Assembly (NCBI GenBank): GCA_025175895.1
Contig: CM046008.1
Span: 27,979,255 to 28,043,254 of the forward strand
From: Wurfbainia villosa
Taxonomy: Eukaryota > Streptophyta > Magnoliopsida > Zingiberales > Zingiberaceae
Direction of reading: 5' to 3'
DNA length: 64,000 nt
A program made the translations under genes and the position numbers. How positions within the stretch are numbered: position 1 is the first letter of the stretch; every line of letters starts with the position of its first letter. Positions 43,731 through 55,470 of this stretch are shown piece by piece. Under the pieces are notes generated by a model. That model had not been told where the DNA came from and searched no databases. It was given only the letters and a program-made list of their open reading frames with translations.

Positions 43731-45551
43731 TGTTGGGTTTTTTCCGAGCCGCAAAAACCGCTTTTTGCGTTGCGGAAACCTCGGAAGCCCTGGCCACGGA
43801 TCCGTGCGAAGTATAAAACAAAACATTACATGTATGTGCTTACAGAAATCCTAGATCTACCTTAGATCTAAGAGGTTAGAACGTTACCCTCGTAGCGACG
43901 CCCTTCGCTTATCCCGCTCGTCCAAAAGTTCGCCGGAACTCGAGAGTGTCAAGTGCACACTCCTCTATGGTATCCACACAAGCAATAGGTGGAGAGAAAT
44001 GCCTTAGAGTGTGCTAGCACTCCCTTAGGAATTTCGGTCAAAGAGAGGGATGGGAGAGGGAGAGCTAGAGAGGAAAGGTTCCAAGGTTGAAGATGAAGTC
44101 AATTAGCCACCAAAAATCAATACACCATCTAATGGAGTGGCCGGCCACTTCATGGAGGGGGGGTTACATGCATGCATGTAACTCCCATGACCCTTGGTCT
44201 CCCTCATGATGTGGCACCAATTGACCAAGTCAATGATGATGTGGAGCATCATCATTGGCCGGCCATGCCTAGTCATCATCATGACATGGTATTTGGTCAA
44301 GTCAAACTTGACCTTTCATCTTCCCTCTCAAGTCAAGTCAAACTTGACCTCTAATCTCCCATGGTTGATCAAATCTAACCACTTGACTCAAGTCAATTTA
44401 ATATAATGAATCTCTATTCATTAATTTAAATTGATTTGATGAATCAAATCTCAATTAGACTCATTCAACACTTGAATCAACTTGAGTCTAACTCAATTAG
44501 TCTAATTTGGATTACTCTTAATCCAATTTGGTTCATCCCATGAACCTAATCCTCATGGTTCATCATATGAACCTAATCTCCATCTAATTGCTCTTATGTG
44601 TGTGACCCTATAGGTTCTTGTAAGCGTTGGCAATGTCCCTAAACCGATTTAGGAACATAAGCAATGAGCGGTATCTAGCAACACATCATTGCTACCCAAG
44701 TTACAAGAATGTTGAGCTCCAACATCACCTTTGTGACTACTAATTGTGACTCTCACAATATGTGACAATGTCCCTCTATCCTTGACATCTAGATTGACCA
44801 ATCGAGGCATAGACCGTGTCATCCTCAGTACAATCTAAATCTTGAACTCAAGTAGACTCACTCTAATCAAATGAGCTCAATATCTCATATTGACTCATTT
44901 GGGCATAACCATGCGCCGTGGTCTCACTCTATCAAGAATATCGATGTCACCCCGTCATATGGAGGATAGATCCCATCTACATCACTCACATCCCTCCGCA
45001 TAATTAGTTACATACCCGATGTCGCCTTTATAGTCCACCCATTTACGGGTGGACGTTTGTGAAACCAAAGTATGCAACTCCTTATGTAGGGAACCATGGT
45101 GACTTGGTCTAAGGACTAATAGTCATACTAATAGCCACATGAGAAAGTATATGACACTCATATAACGATCCATGATACTTTCTCATGGCGGGTCATTCAG
45201 TATACATTCTCTAATGCATACCCATGTGTCAACTTGATATCTCATATCCATGACTTGTGAGATCAAGTCATCTTGTTGACCTACATGCTAGTCTCTATGC
45301 ATTAACATTGTCCCTGAATGTTAATACTCGACTAGGAATGATTAAGAGTAGTGTTCTCTATATCATCTCATTATCGATTCAACCAATCGATTGATATAGA
45401 TAAGAACCTACTACTCAAGGACATTATTATATTTAGTTATTTGGCACCAATACAAGTAAATATAATAACCATGCCTTTATAAATAGGAATATGATACAAT
45501 AAAGTCCATACAACAATCATCATATGATTGGCTCTAGGGCTTTCACTAACA
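43731..45551 (-). repeat. 3' LTR of the Angela-like element
   Basis: 1,821 bp. Almost identical to the 5' LTR except for a patch at about 44885-45115, where it agrees with the decayed relative at 59521 rather than with its own partner. Confidence 0.92.
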
Positions 45552-45561
45552 ATCTCCCACT
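45552..45561 (-). other. Polypurine tract of the Angela-like element
   Basis: AGTGGGAGAT on the minus strand, directly before the 3' LTR (TGTTAGTG). The same tract occurs at 61356-61365 in the second Angela-like copy. Confidence 0.88.
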
Positions 45562-45960
45562 AGCACTAGTGCCAATCACCGTAGTATCTAATACCCAATG
45601 ACCTAGTGTGACCATCATGCTTTTTCTGTGATGTTAGCCTCTGTGGGTACTCTGCAAATCTTCACATCTCCTCTATCGATGATCTCTCGAATGAGATGGA
45701 AGCGCCGTAGTATGTGTTTGGTCCGCTGGTGTGAGCGAGGTTCCTTAGCCTGTGCAATCGCTCCATTGTTGTCACAATAGAGCTCTATAGGATCTGCAAT
45801 GCTAGGAACCACCCCAAGCTCAGTAATGAACTTGCGGATCCAAACTGCCTCCTTTGCTGCCTCAGATGCAGCGATATACTCGGCTTCTGTTGTAGAATCA
45901 AGAATCGTGTCTCGCCGAACTCTTCCACTCACACCCACCATTCAAGCAAAACCACGAACC
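45562..45960 (-). pseudogene. Angela-like RNase H
   Basis: Keeps DSTTEAEYIAASEAAKEAVW (catalytic Glu), DPIELYCDNNGAIAQAKEPR and SHQRTKHILRRFHLIREIID (catalytic Asp and the conserved histidine region). The part before it, with the first catalytic Asp, is degraded (45940-46010), and the C terminus is frameshifted near 45625 (NITEKA). The intact equivalent is at 61370-61825. Confidence 0.82.
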
Positions 45961-46004
45961 CCGATCGCGATCTCGTAATCATCACAGTCGGTTTGGAAGC
46001 CGCA

Positions 46005-47534
46005 TCATTTGTAACCCTTTACAGCTAGCTCCTCATCACCTCCAAATATCAAGAAATATTCTTTAGTCCTTCTCAAGTACTTAAGAATATTCTTGACTGC
46101 TATCCAGTGACGCTCACCTGGATCTGACTGGTATCTACTCGTCATGCTCAAGGCATACGAGACATCAGGACGAGTACACAGCATGGCGTACATGATAGAT
46201 CCTATAGCAGATGCGTAAGGGATCTTATCCATGCGGTCTCTCTCCTCTCTAGAAGAGGGACTTTGAGTCTTCGAAAGACTCACACCATGTGACATCGGCA
46301 GAAGTCCTTTCTTGGAATTCTGCATGGCAAACCGAAGTAATACCGTGTCAATGTATGTACTCTGACTTAGGCCAAGCAATCTCTTAGATCTATCTCTATA
46401 GATCTTGATGCCTAGAATACAGGCTGCTTCACCTAAGTCCTTCATTGAGAAGCACGTCCCCAGCCAAGTCTTCACAGACTGTAGCGAAGGGATGTCATTC
46501 CCAATGAGTAGTATGTCATCCACATACAGTACAAGGAACACAAATGTGTTCCCATTAACCCTCTTGTAGACACAGGGTTCATCTTCATTCTTGATGAAAC
46601 CAAACTGTTTGATCGCATCATCGAATCGAAGATTCTAGCTCCGAGAAGCTTGCTTTAGCCCATAAATGGACCTTTGCAGCTTGCATACCTTCCCAGTATG
46701 CTGTGGATCTACAAAACCCTCAGGTTGTGTCATGTACACATCCTCGAGTAAGTTTCCATTCAGAAACGCGGTTTTGACATCCATCTGCCAGATCTCATAA
46801 TCGTGGTATGCTGCAATAGCAAGCAAGATCCGAATGGACTTAAACATCGCCACTGGAGAAAAGGTTTCATCATAGTCAATACCATGAATTTGCTTGAAAC
46901 CTTTAGCCACCAATCGGCCCTTATAGGTATGCGTAAGTCCATCCATGTCAGTCTTTCTCCTAAAGACCCACTTACACCCAATGGGTTTGACCCCTTCAGG
47001 TGGATCAACCAAAGTCCATACTTGGTTAGTGTACATGGATTCCATTTCGGATCTCATGGCGTCTAGCCATTTCTCAGAATCTGGGCTCATCACAGCTTCC
47101 TGATAGGAGGTAGGCTCATTCTCAATGAGCATAACGTCATCATGGTCAGACAAGAGAAATGAGTATCTCTCAGGCTGACGACGTACCCTATCAGACCTGC
47201 GAAGAGGTAGGTCTACTTGAACAGGTGGTTGTTCCACAACTCTTTGTGCAACAACCTCATCACCCACAACACTTTGTGGTTCCTGTTCAACCTCCATCAA
47301 GGCCTCAGTGCTATGGTCCTTATCTTGAATTTCTTCAAGATCGAACGTACTCCCACTAGGTTTTCTAGAAACAACCTCCCGTTCTAGAAAAACCCAAGTT
47401 TTTGCCACAAACACTTTGTCTTTGTGGGAATGTAGAAGTAATATCCTTTGTTTCCTTGGGATATCCAACAAAATAGCACCTATCGGATTTGGGTCCCAGT
47501 TTGTCTGAGACTTGACGTCGAACGTAAGCCTCAC
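46005..47534 (-). pseudogene. Angela-like reverse transcriptase with integrase tail
   Basis: One frame with one stop (TAG at about 46632-46634). It begins in the integrase C terminus (LPLRRSDRVRRQPERYSFLL), then reverse transcriptase: SEKWLDAMRSEMESMYTNQV, WTLVDPPEGVKPIGCKWVFR, GRLVAKGFKQIHGIDYDETF, QMDVKTAFLNGNLLEDVYMT, SIYGLKQASRS; after the stop LVLYVDDILLIGNDIPSL with catalytic YVDD at about 46515, and CTRPDVSYALSMTSRYQSDP. It would copy the RNA; only one nonsense change interrupts this part. Confidence 0.87.
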
Positions 47535-48060
47535 AACCCCAAATCCTCATAAAAGACATCTTGGGATTTTTCCCTGTCCATATCGTATATGGTGTCTTTA
47601 CCACAGACTTGGATGGTACACGGTTAAGGGTAAAGGCTGCTGTGTCGAGCATATCCCCAAAAGGATATAGGAAGATCTGTGTGACTCATCATAGATCGTA
47701 CCATATCCAATAGTACGATTCCTCCTTTCTGATACACCATTCCACCGTGGTGTTCCAGAGGAGTGAGTTGGGATAGAATCCCACACTCGGCCTAGATAGT
47801 CACGAAACTCATGGCTAAGGTATTCACCACCTCGATCTGATCAAGTATCTTAATACTCTTGCCAAGTGGTTTTTGTACTTCATTCTTGAATTCTTTGAAC
47901 TTTTCAAAGGATTGATTTATGTGTCATAAGATACACATAACCATATCTCTGAAGTCATCAAGAAATGTAATGAAGTACACTGTAACCACCTCTAGCAAAG
48001 AACATTGAAAGGACCACATACATCACTATGTATAAGTCCTAACAAATCTGTTGCTCTTTT
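47365..48060 (-). pseudogene. Angela-like integrase, frameshifted
   Basis: Between the GAG-pre-integrase zinc region and reverse transcriptase. The C-terminal half is readable (DTAAFTLNRVPSKSVVKTPY, GKNPKMSFMRIWGCEAYVRR, KSDRCYFVGYPKET at 47652-47365). The catalytic core at 47660-48038 is present only as fragments across at least three frame changes. Inactive. Confidence 0.75.
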
Positions 48061-48749
48061 ATATGTCCACTAAAGGGAGTCTTGGTCATCTTGCCTAAAA
48101 GGCAAGACTCGCATGTCTCATATGATTCAAAATCAAATGAGTCTAGCAGCCCATCCTTATGGAGCTGAGATAAGCGACTCTCATTTATGTGACCTAAGCG
48201 ATAATGCCAGAGATAGGTTTGGTTCAACTCATTTGATTTGAACCTCTTGGTACTTATGTTATAGATAGGGCTCTCTAAGTCTAGAAAGTAGAGTCCGTTC
48301 ATTAGAGGTGCACTACAATAGAACATATCATTTAAATAAACTGAACAACATTTGTTCTTTATTATAAATGAAAACCCTTTCTTGTCCAAACAAGAAACCG
48401 AAATGATGTTCTTAGTTAAAGCAGGCACATAACAACATTCTTCTAATTCTAGTACAAGCCCAGAGGGCAGAGATAGATCATAATTTCCTAAAACGACAGC
48501 AGAAACCCTTGCTCCATTGCCTACTCGTAGGTCCACCTCGCCCTTTGTCAATGCCTTGATATTTCTCTGCGCATGCACATTGGTACAAATGTGAGATGCA
48601 CATCCGGTATCTAATACCCATGATGAAGAAATAGATAGATTGACTTCTATAACATTTATACCTGAAGTAGAAGTCTCACTTCTCTTCTTCTTAAGATCTT
48701 CCGTATGCCTTGCGATTATGCTTCCATCTGCTTCCTTGCGGTGAAGCAA
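48039..48749 (-). pseudogene. Angela-like protease and GAG-pre-integrase domain
   Basis: Open for 236 codons. Aspartic protease active site in SSWVLDTGCASHICTNVHAQ (DTG intact). After LVLELEECCYVPALTKNIIS comes the zinc-binding GAG-pre-integrase: LWHYRLGHINESRLSQLHKD and YETCESCLLGKMTKTPFSGH, with the His and paired Cys residues present. It ends at a stop near 48039, where the integrase frame is lost. The frame change from gag is at about 48745. Confidence 0.82.
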
Positions 48750-49482
48750 GCCCCTTCCTTGGCTACCCCTCCTTTGGGTTTAAGTTCTTTGCCTTTGCCC
48801 TTGGCTTGGGACTTTCCCTTACCTTTAGGCTTGCCCTTGCCTTTCTTTTTCTGCACCATCAAAATGGTGTCAGATTTACCCTTCTTAAGGTTAAGCTCTG
48901 CAGTTCTCAACATCTTTGAGCATTTCGTAATGGCTTATCAATTTCATTCATGTTATAATTCATGACAAATTGATCGAAGGCTCTTGGCAAAGATTGCAAG
49001 ATTAGGTCAGTGGCCAGCTCTTGGCCAAGTGGGAATCCCAGCCTTTGTAGGTTTTCTACGTACCCAATCATCTTGAGTACATATGTACCTACGGGAGTCC
49101 CGTCTTGCATTTTGGACCCAAATAATGCCTTAGAGACTTCATATCTCTCATGCCTAGCTTGTCCTTGATATAGTTGACGAAGATGTCCAACCATATCATA
49201 AGCATTCATGAACTCGTGTTGCTTACAAGCTCGAGTTCATGGTCGCGAGCATTAGACATGACACATCTAATGCATCATCTTGATGCTTCTTGTAAGCATC
49301 TTTGTCATTCACGAGGCATTGGCAGGAGGTGCCTCCGGAATGGGCTGCTCCAGGACGTACAACTTCCTTTCTTGGGTGAGAACAATTCTCAAGTTCCTGT
49401 ACCAGTCCAGGAAATTTGCTCCATTGAGCTTGTCCTTCTCAAGGACGGATCGCAGAGAGAGAGTGTTCGTGTTTGTTGACAT
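48716..49482 (-). pseudogene. Angela-like gag, frameshifted
   Basis: Starts at 49482 with MSTNTNTLSLRSVLEKDKLN and continues NFLDWYRNLRIVLTQERKLY (capsid N terminus). Two frame changes between 49210 and 49320 lead to MNAYDMVGHLRQLYQGQARH, RYEVSKALFGSKMQDGTPVG and LPRAFDQFVMNYNMNEIDKP (49209-48907). It ends in a Lys/Gly-rich tract KGKGKPKGKGKSQAKGKGKE (about 48830) before the protease. No complete CCHC knuckle is readable. Confidence 0.82.
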
Positions 49483-51130
49483 AGTAATCTACAACATACA
49501 ATGCAGAGGATTAATATCATATTCCTTTTATCATTTAATTAGGCCTTTAATCAAATGATGCTCCCACTAAATTATAGGAATTTTGTAGAATCGAGTTATG
49601 GATGTGGTCAAACCACTTTTACTAGATTCATACAAACTAGCTATAATTCTTGGACAAGATCCACATCATACTAAGCCTTGAGTTAGCTTTGGCTAAATCG
49701 CCCAAGACTTAGTGACGATCTGGGTAATAACACATTACCGATTACATCTCTATGCAACTCTTGTTTATAGGATTAAGACCCACATTTACAAAAGACCTTG
49801 AGTTAGCTTTGGCTAAATCGCCCAAGATTTAGTGTAAATGCGATCTTAACCTATCTTTCCAACGATTGGAATATGCCAATAGTTCTACTCGATCCAATTG
49901 AGTTAACTAGTTTTGCTCAATCTAATTGAGCTTACTCTAACCCGAGTCGTGATAGGCGGGACCAAGATTGTCCCTCCGCACCCTACCAAGATAATATGCG
50001 TTGCTCTGCTTTGGCAGATTCAACAACAACAAATGATCGAGGTAGTGATGGGTATCAAGGCTCGGTAGGCATTTTCGAGTTGATTCGATTATGATCTAAT
50101 CTAATCGTAATGTGTATCTTATACGCATTTAGGCCTTTATTATCCTATATTAGCATGCATCATATACATACATTAATTATTCTAGCATGCATCATATACA
50201 TACAAGAAAATTAACCTAGCATGCATCATATACATACATTAATTATTCTACTAGCATGCATCACATACATACAAGCAAAAATCAATTAAATATATATATA
50301 TATATATATCAACATATATATATATATAATTAAATGTGATATAGTCATGGCCCTACTACGATCTTCTCAAGCCAATGAGAAGATCGGACGGTCTACCTAA
50401 GGCTAGCAGCTTCTCCAAGCGCTTCCTTTGACCGCCATGTGTCGTCGTCACCCTTCTCGTAAGCTCGTCTTCAAGTGGACTTTCCACCGCTCCATTTTTG
50501 TACATTACAAATACGAAACTCGAGTTACATTCAAGTCTAAAACTATTTACAACTAGAATATTAAAAGAATAGGCGCGACGCGCAGGTCGCAAACACTTTA
50601 CAACACGCACAACCACAAAACGGCACGCAGGCCGTATTATGAATTACAACACACTTAATCCAATCCAATTGGGTTATTGGGCCATGACAATCACAGAATT
50701 ATACATAATTCTAAATTATGTATTTTTACAGAAAATTTCTATAATTTTTCCTAATTTATTTTGAATTTATGAGTCACCCCTCCGAAACGGTCCCGCTAAG
50801 CGGTTTCCGGGCGCGATCGCGGGACATGGCCCCTTTCGGGGATAGGGGCAGCGCCCCTACTCGCAAAATAAACTTTGCGAGTGTCCCTACAATGATCTTA
50901 CAGCGACTTAAGTCGCTGTCCCAAAAACCTAAAGCGAGAACTCGCCGATTCGGAGAGTTTTTCTCGACGGTTGAAGCCTACGAGTGTCCCAACACTCGTT
51001 GCTTCGACTCTACGAGAAAAATACCCAAAAATTCTATAAAATAAGAAAATTTACAGAAACATATAAATCTGTAATTTTTATATCTAATATAAAAACTACA
51101 AAAACGAAACACATACATGCTTCGCACGTG
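49483..51130 (-). other. Long untranslated leader of the Angela-like element
   Basis: About 1.65 kb between primer site and gag, as in BARE/Angela elements. It holds a 40-base direct repeat with an internal hairpin TTAGCTTTGGCTAA (49684 and 49804), four copies of a 33-34 bp unit CATGCATCATATACATAC (50150-50275), AT runs at 50290-50330, and a GC-rich segment (50760-51000). ORFs here have no recognisable domain. Confidence 0.7.
50150..50275. repeat. Four-copy 33-34 bp tandem repeat in the Angela leader
   Basis: Units built on TAGCATGCATCATATACATAC with alternating tails (ATTAATTATTC and AAGAAAATTAACC types), so copies 1 and 3 match, and 2 and 4 match. Confidence 0.8.
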
Positions 51131-51142
51131 GCTCTGATACCA
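51131..51142 (-). other. Primer binding site, tRNA-Met type (Angela-like element)
   Basis: GCTCTGATACCA on the plus strand, that is TGGTATCAGAGC on the minus strand, one base after the 5' LTR. Confidence 0.93.
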
Positions 51143-51143
51143 C

Positions 51144-52971
51144 TGTTGGGTTTTTTCCGAGCCGCAAAAACCGCTTTTTGCGTTGCGGAAACCTCGGAAG
51201 CCCCGGCCACGGATCCGTGCGAAGTATAAAACAAAACATTACATGTATGTGCTTACAGAAATCCTAGATCTACCTTAGATCTAAGAGGTTAGAACGTTAC
51301 CCTCGTAGCGACGCCCTTCGCTTATCCCGCTCGTCCAAAAGTTCGCCGGAACTCGAGAGTGTCAAGTGCACACTCCTCTATGGTATCCACACAAGCAATA
51401 GGTGGAGAGAAATGCCTTAGAGTGTGCTAGCACTCCCTTAGGAATTTCGGTCAAAGAGAGGGATGGGAGAGGGAGAGCTAGAGAGGAAAGGTTCCAAGGT
51501 TGAAGATGAAGTCAATTAGCCACCAAAAATCAATACACCATCTAATGGAGTGGCCGACCACTTCATGGAGGGGGGGTTACATGCATGCATGTAACTCCCA
51601 TGACCCTTGGTCTCCCTCATGATGTGGCACCAATTGACCAAGTCAATGATGATGTGGAGCATCATCATTGGCCGGCCATGCCTAGTCATCATCATGACAT
51701 GGCATTTGGTCAAGTCAAACTTGACCTTTCATCTTCCCTCTCAAGTCAAGTCAAACTTGACCTCTAATCTCCCATGGTTGATCAAATCTAACCACTTGAC
51801 TCAAGTCAATTTAATATAATGAATCTCTATTCATTAATTTAAATTGATTTGATGAATCAAATCTCAATTAGACTCATTCAACACTTGAATCAACTTGAGT
51901 CTAACTCAATTAGTCTAATTTGGATTACTCTTAATCCAATTTGGTTCATCCCATGAACCTTATCCTCATGGTTCATCATATGAACCTAATCTCCATCTAA
52001 TTGCTCTTATGTGTGTGACCCTATAGGTTCTTGTAACGTTGGCAATGTCCCTAAACCGATTTAGGAACATAAGCAATGAGCGGTATCTAGCAACACATCA
52101 TTGCTACCCAAGTTACAAGAATGTTGAGCTCCAACATCACCTTTGTGACTACTAATTGTGACTCTCACAATATGTGACAATGTCCCTCTATCCTTGACAT
52201 CTAGATTGACCAATCGAGGCATAGACCGTGTCATCCTCTGTACAATCTAAATCTTGAACTCCAAGTAGACTCACTCTAATCAAATGAGCTCAATATCTCA
52301 TATTGACTCATTTGGGCATGGCCATGCACTTCGTGGTCTCACTCTATCAAGAATATCGATGTCACCCGTCATATGGGAGGGATAGATCCCATCTACATCA
52401 CTCACATCCTCCTCGCATAATTCGTTACATACCCAGTAATCGCCTTTATAGTCCACCCATTTACGGGTGACGTTTGACGAAGCCAAAGTATGCAACTCCT
52501 TATGTAGGGAACCATGGTGACTTCAGGTCTAAGGACTAATAGTCATACTAATAGCCACATGAGAAAGTATATGACACTCATATAACGATCCATGATACTT
52601 TCTCATGGCGGGTCATTCAGTATACATTCTCCAATGCATACCCATGTGTCAACTTGATATCTCATATCCATGACTTGTGAGATCAAGTCATCTTGTTGAC
52701 CTACATGCTAGTCTCTATGCATTAACATTGTCCCTGAATGTTAATACTCGACTAGGAATGATTAAGAGTAGTGTTCTCTATATCATCTCATTATCGATTC
52801 AACCAATCGATTGATATAGATAAGAACCTACTACTCAAGGACATTATTATATTTAGTTATTTGGCACCAATACAAGTAAATATAATAACCATGCCTTTAT
52901 AAATAGGAATATGATACAATAAAGTCCATACAACAATCATCATATGATTGGCTCTAGGACTCTCACTAACA
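51144..52971 (-). repeat. 5' LTR of the Angela-like element
   Basis: 1,828 bp, near identical to the 3' LTR apart from the patch at about 52312-52525. In that patch this copy agrees better with the solo LTR at 30488. Followed by GGAAG. Confidence 0.92.
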
Positions 52972-52976
52972 GGAAG

Positions 52977-53092
52977 GACCCTATGAAATAACGTGCTGCG
53001 TAGCAGGGTCAGCATATTATCTGAAAGATGATCAAGGCAAAGAGCTTCCACGACCTTGGAATGCCCTTCATTTAAAACTCTTTCACACTGTA
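52977..53092 (+). pseudogene. Tat-like integrase tail after the Angela insertion
   Basis: Restores the interrupted reading: GPYEITCCVAGSAYYLKDDQ, GKELPRPWNALHLKLFHTV and stop. This is the end of pol. It joins 43730 through the single GGAAG. Confidence 0.8.
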
Positions 53093-53401
53093 TAAGAAAT
53101 ATGGAATAGAAGAAGGGAAATTATGAAACTCCGAAGGGGATGTTTCTTGAATTGATTACATTAATTAGATGCTAAGTATTCTCCAAATTCCATTAAGGGG
53201 TTATTTATAAGGGCAACATAGTATTATCAATACATCTTGAAGAAGAAGAGGAAAAACAGAAAGGAAATTCCCGTGTCAAAATGGGATATTAAATTACAGC
53301 TTAAATCGGTCGGGAGGATAACGTCGAAAACCAGCCTCCCAATTTAAAGAAAATGAAGGATAAGTGGGAGGAGGTAATCTGGTGTATACACAACCGCTTC
53401 A
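53093..53401. other. Non-coding stretch after Tat pol
   Basis: About 300 bp between the end of pol and the first antisense ORF. No domain or repeat is seen. Confidence 0.5.
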
Positions 53402-55081
53402 TTAAATCTGCCTTGATAGGTGGCGCGCATTAAAATGATGAGCCCTCCTCGCGGTTCGATGGCCGCTTCTCGATGCAAACCTCTCGCATGTTTCTTGTTG
53501 TTCTTGAAGATTTCGACGCACATCCACATAGCGCCGCGACACCTCCATAATAGCATCGGCCAAGATGGAGACATCATCGGCTCGGGAACTTTGGTCCTGC
53601 TGCACAAGGTGCGTCATCTCCACCATATTTTGACGCATGGAAGCCGAAATCCCCTCCACTGCTTCGAATCGATCCGTTCGGGCAAGTTCGCTCATCCTCC
53701 GAGGGAAGTTTCTTGCTGCGTGAGACGGGCATGAGCATGTGAATTTATAAGGGATGAGTTTTCTTGTACCTCCTTGCACAAGCAGGTGCGAAGGTCCCCT
53801 ATCTTATCTTGTGCTCGCTGATATTGAACCTAAAGACGAGCGATGGCGTCAGAATCCTGTTGCTTCCCCTTGAGAAGCTCTGCTACCTGCCCTTTAAGAC
53901 GTAGTAACTCTTGAGCCGAAAAAGATTCTGCGTCAAGAGAAGCCGACTGGACTTCCTGCTGGGGGACGAGTGGCTCTGCACCTGGACGTGGTTGCTCCTT
54001 TAATGCTGCAATAGTGTCGATCCTTCAATTTGTTGGCGAGCCGGCTAATTGCTCTTGGCACAGTGCAATTGTTGTAGCAGAGTCGCTTCGATTGAGCATT
54101 CGCCAAGCCTTCCGCTGTTGTCGCTCCCATTCTTGGGCTTGAACTTGGTATTGATGAAGAGAGCGATCCAATTCTTGATGGTTGGTCGTGGCCTACATAC
54201 CGGTCGGGAAAAGAAATTGGTTACGTATTACTCTTGCTGGCCAAGTCGTGGTACTCCTGGACTTACAGAGTGAGTTTTTACCTTCCCAGAACTCGAACTT
54301 AGACCTCAGGGCTTAATGGATCGGACTTTATGTGTGTAAGAAGATGGGACGGAAGATGCTGAAGGAGGAACCTCGCTTATAAAGGAGAAAATGGGGGCAG
54401 TTTCCATCGGTTGAGAATGGAAAGAGGGAAGAGCATCATTTGGACGGCCCACGGAGGTGGTAGTCAGGGGCGGCATATCCGGAGTTGCAGGGAGGATATG
54501 TGTCATGCCTGGTTGGGGGTTGAGTTCGGAAGGAAAGACGGAAGGAGGTTGATCGGAGGAGGGATCTTGAGACGACGAGATGATGAGCATTGGGCTGGAG
54601 GAGCCTTCGATGGGGATGCAAGAAGTAGAGGGACCACAGTCGGAGGCCCACAGGAGGAGAGGGATTCTTGAGCGATGAGCGAGGGGAAGTTAGTAGTGAA
54701 GGAATATCAACCGCTCATGGGTTGAAAAGGAAGGGACGGTAGGGAAAGAGAAGACAGGGGTGATCCATCCTCTGTCATTGGCTGACATGGGAATACACCT
54801 TCCCCAGGTTCATCCCCAGGTTGCGGGGAAGAAAAAGGCGATTTCTGAACGTCGTTGGTGGAAGGAGAAAGAGTAGGAAAGTTAGGGCTTGTAAAGACCC
54901 TGGCTTCCTCCGAGATGGGGGTAGTGAGGGTCGCCGGAGGAGGAGAGGGAGAACGGCGAGGTGAATCAGGTATGGTGGTGATCGGGGAAGGTGAAGAGGA
55001 AGAAGAAGCGAAAGGCTGACCAGCATCCCGTTTGCGATTCGGGTAGCAGCCCGCTATCTCCTGGAAGAAGTTAGAATGCAT
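53402..55081 (-). pseudogene. Antisense ORF region of the Tat-like element, set 1
   Basis: A decayed minus-strand gene. It starts MHSNFFQEIAGCYPNRKRDA at 55081, followed by a Ser/Pro-rich stretch to 54707; a second Pro/Ser-rich piece lies at 54590-54306. From about 54200 to 53780 a Gln/Glu/Leu-rich coiled coil is readable across one frameshift (about 54027) and one stop (about 53818): RSLHQYQVQAQEWERQQRK and LLRLKGQVAELLKGKQQDSD. A final open part covers 53779-53402. Antisense genes after pol are known in Tat elements (for example Grande); their function is unknown. Introns could explain some breaks. Confidence 0.6.
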
Positions 55082-55470
55082 CTTGGGGGTCTAAAAAATA
55101 AAAGGAAAAGAGGGGCCAGGAAGAAAGAATCGAGGAAACAAGGTTTGGCGGCAGAGGAGCAAACAGATGAAGAAAAAAGAGACCAAAAGGAGAAGGGAGG
55201 AGGATGGCAGAAGAAACGAAGACCAAAGAACCCCCTATAAAAGGGGGAAGAATGGGCTTGCAGCCATTAGTGGGCTTCTCGTCTGTGGTAAAAGGGAAAG
55301 AAGGGTTTATATTTCTAAATGACCCATTATGTATTAAAGCCCCCCATTTGCAGGGGAAGGGGCGGACATAGGCGTTCCCCCCTTTCAGGAGGGGAACCAA
55401 AGAGGAATGATATGAAGGCGTTGCCTCCTTTATGCTAATTGCCCTGGCGCTATACATATAAATTTATCTA
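55082..55470. other. Spacer between antisense set 1 and the tandem array
   Basis: Purine-rich, no domain. A TATA-like CTATAAAAGGGGG lies on the plus strand at about 55236-55248, the wrong strand for the antisense gene, so its relevance is doubtful. Confidence 0.4.

Larger units (their letters stand above)
43731..52971 (-). mobile_element. Angela-like Ty1/copia element, full length, minus strand
   Basis: 9,241 bp with target duplication GGAAG (43726-43730 and 52972-52976). Minus-strand order: 5' LTR (51144-52971), tRNA-Met primer site, 1.6 kb leader, gag, protease, integrase, reverse transcriptase, RNase H, polypurine tract, 3' LTR (43731-45551). The copia order (integrase before reverse transcriptase), 1.8 kb LTRs starting TGTTAGTGA...CCTAGAGCC, and the long leader match the Angela/BARE lineage. 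LTRs are almost identical, so insertion is recent, yet coding regions carry several frameshifts. Confidence 0.88.
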
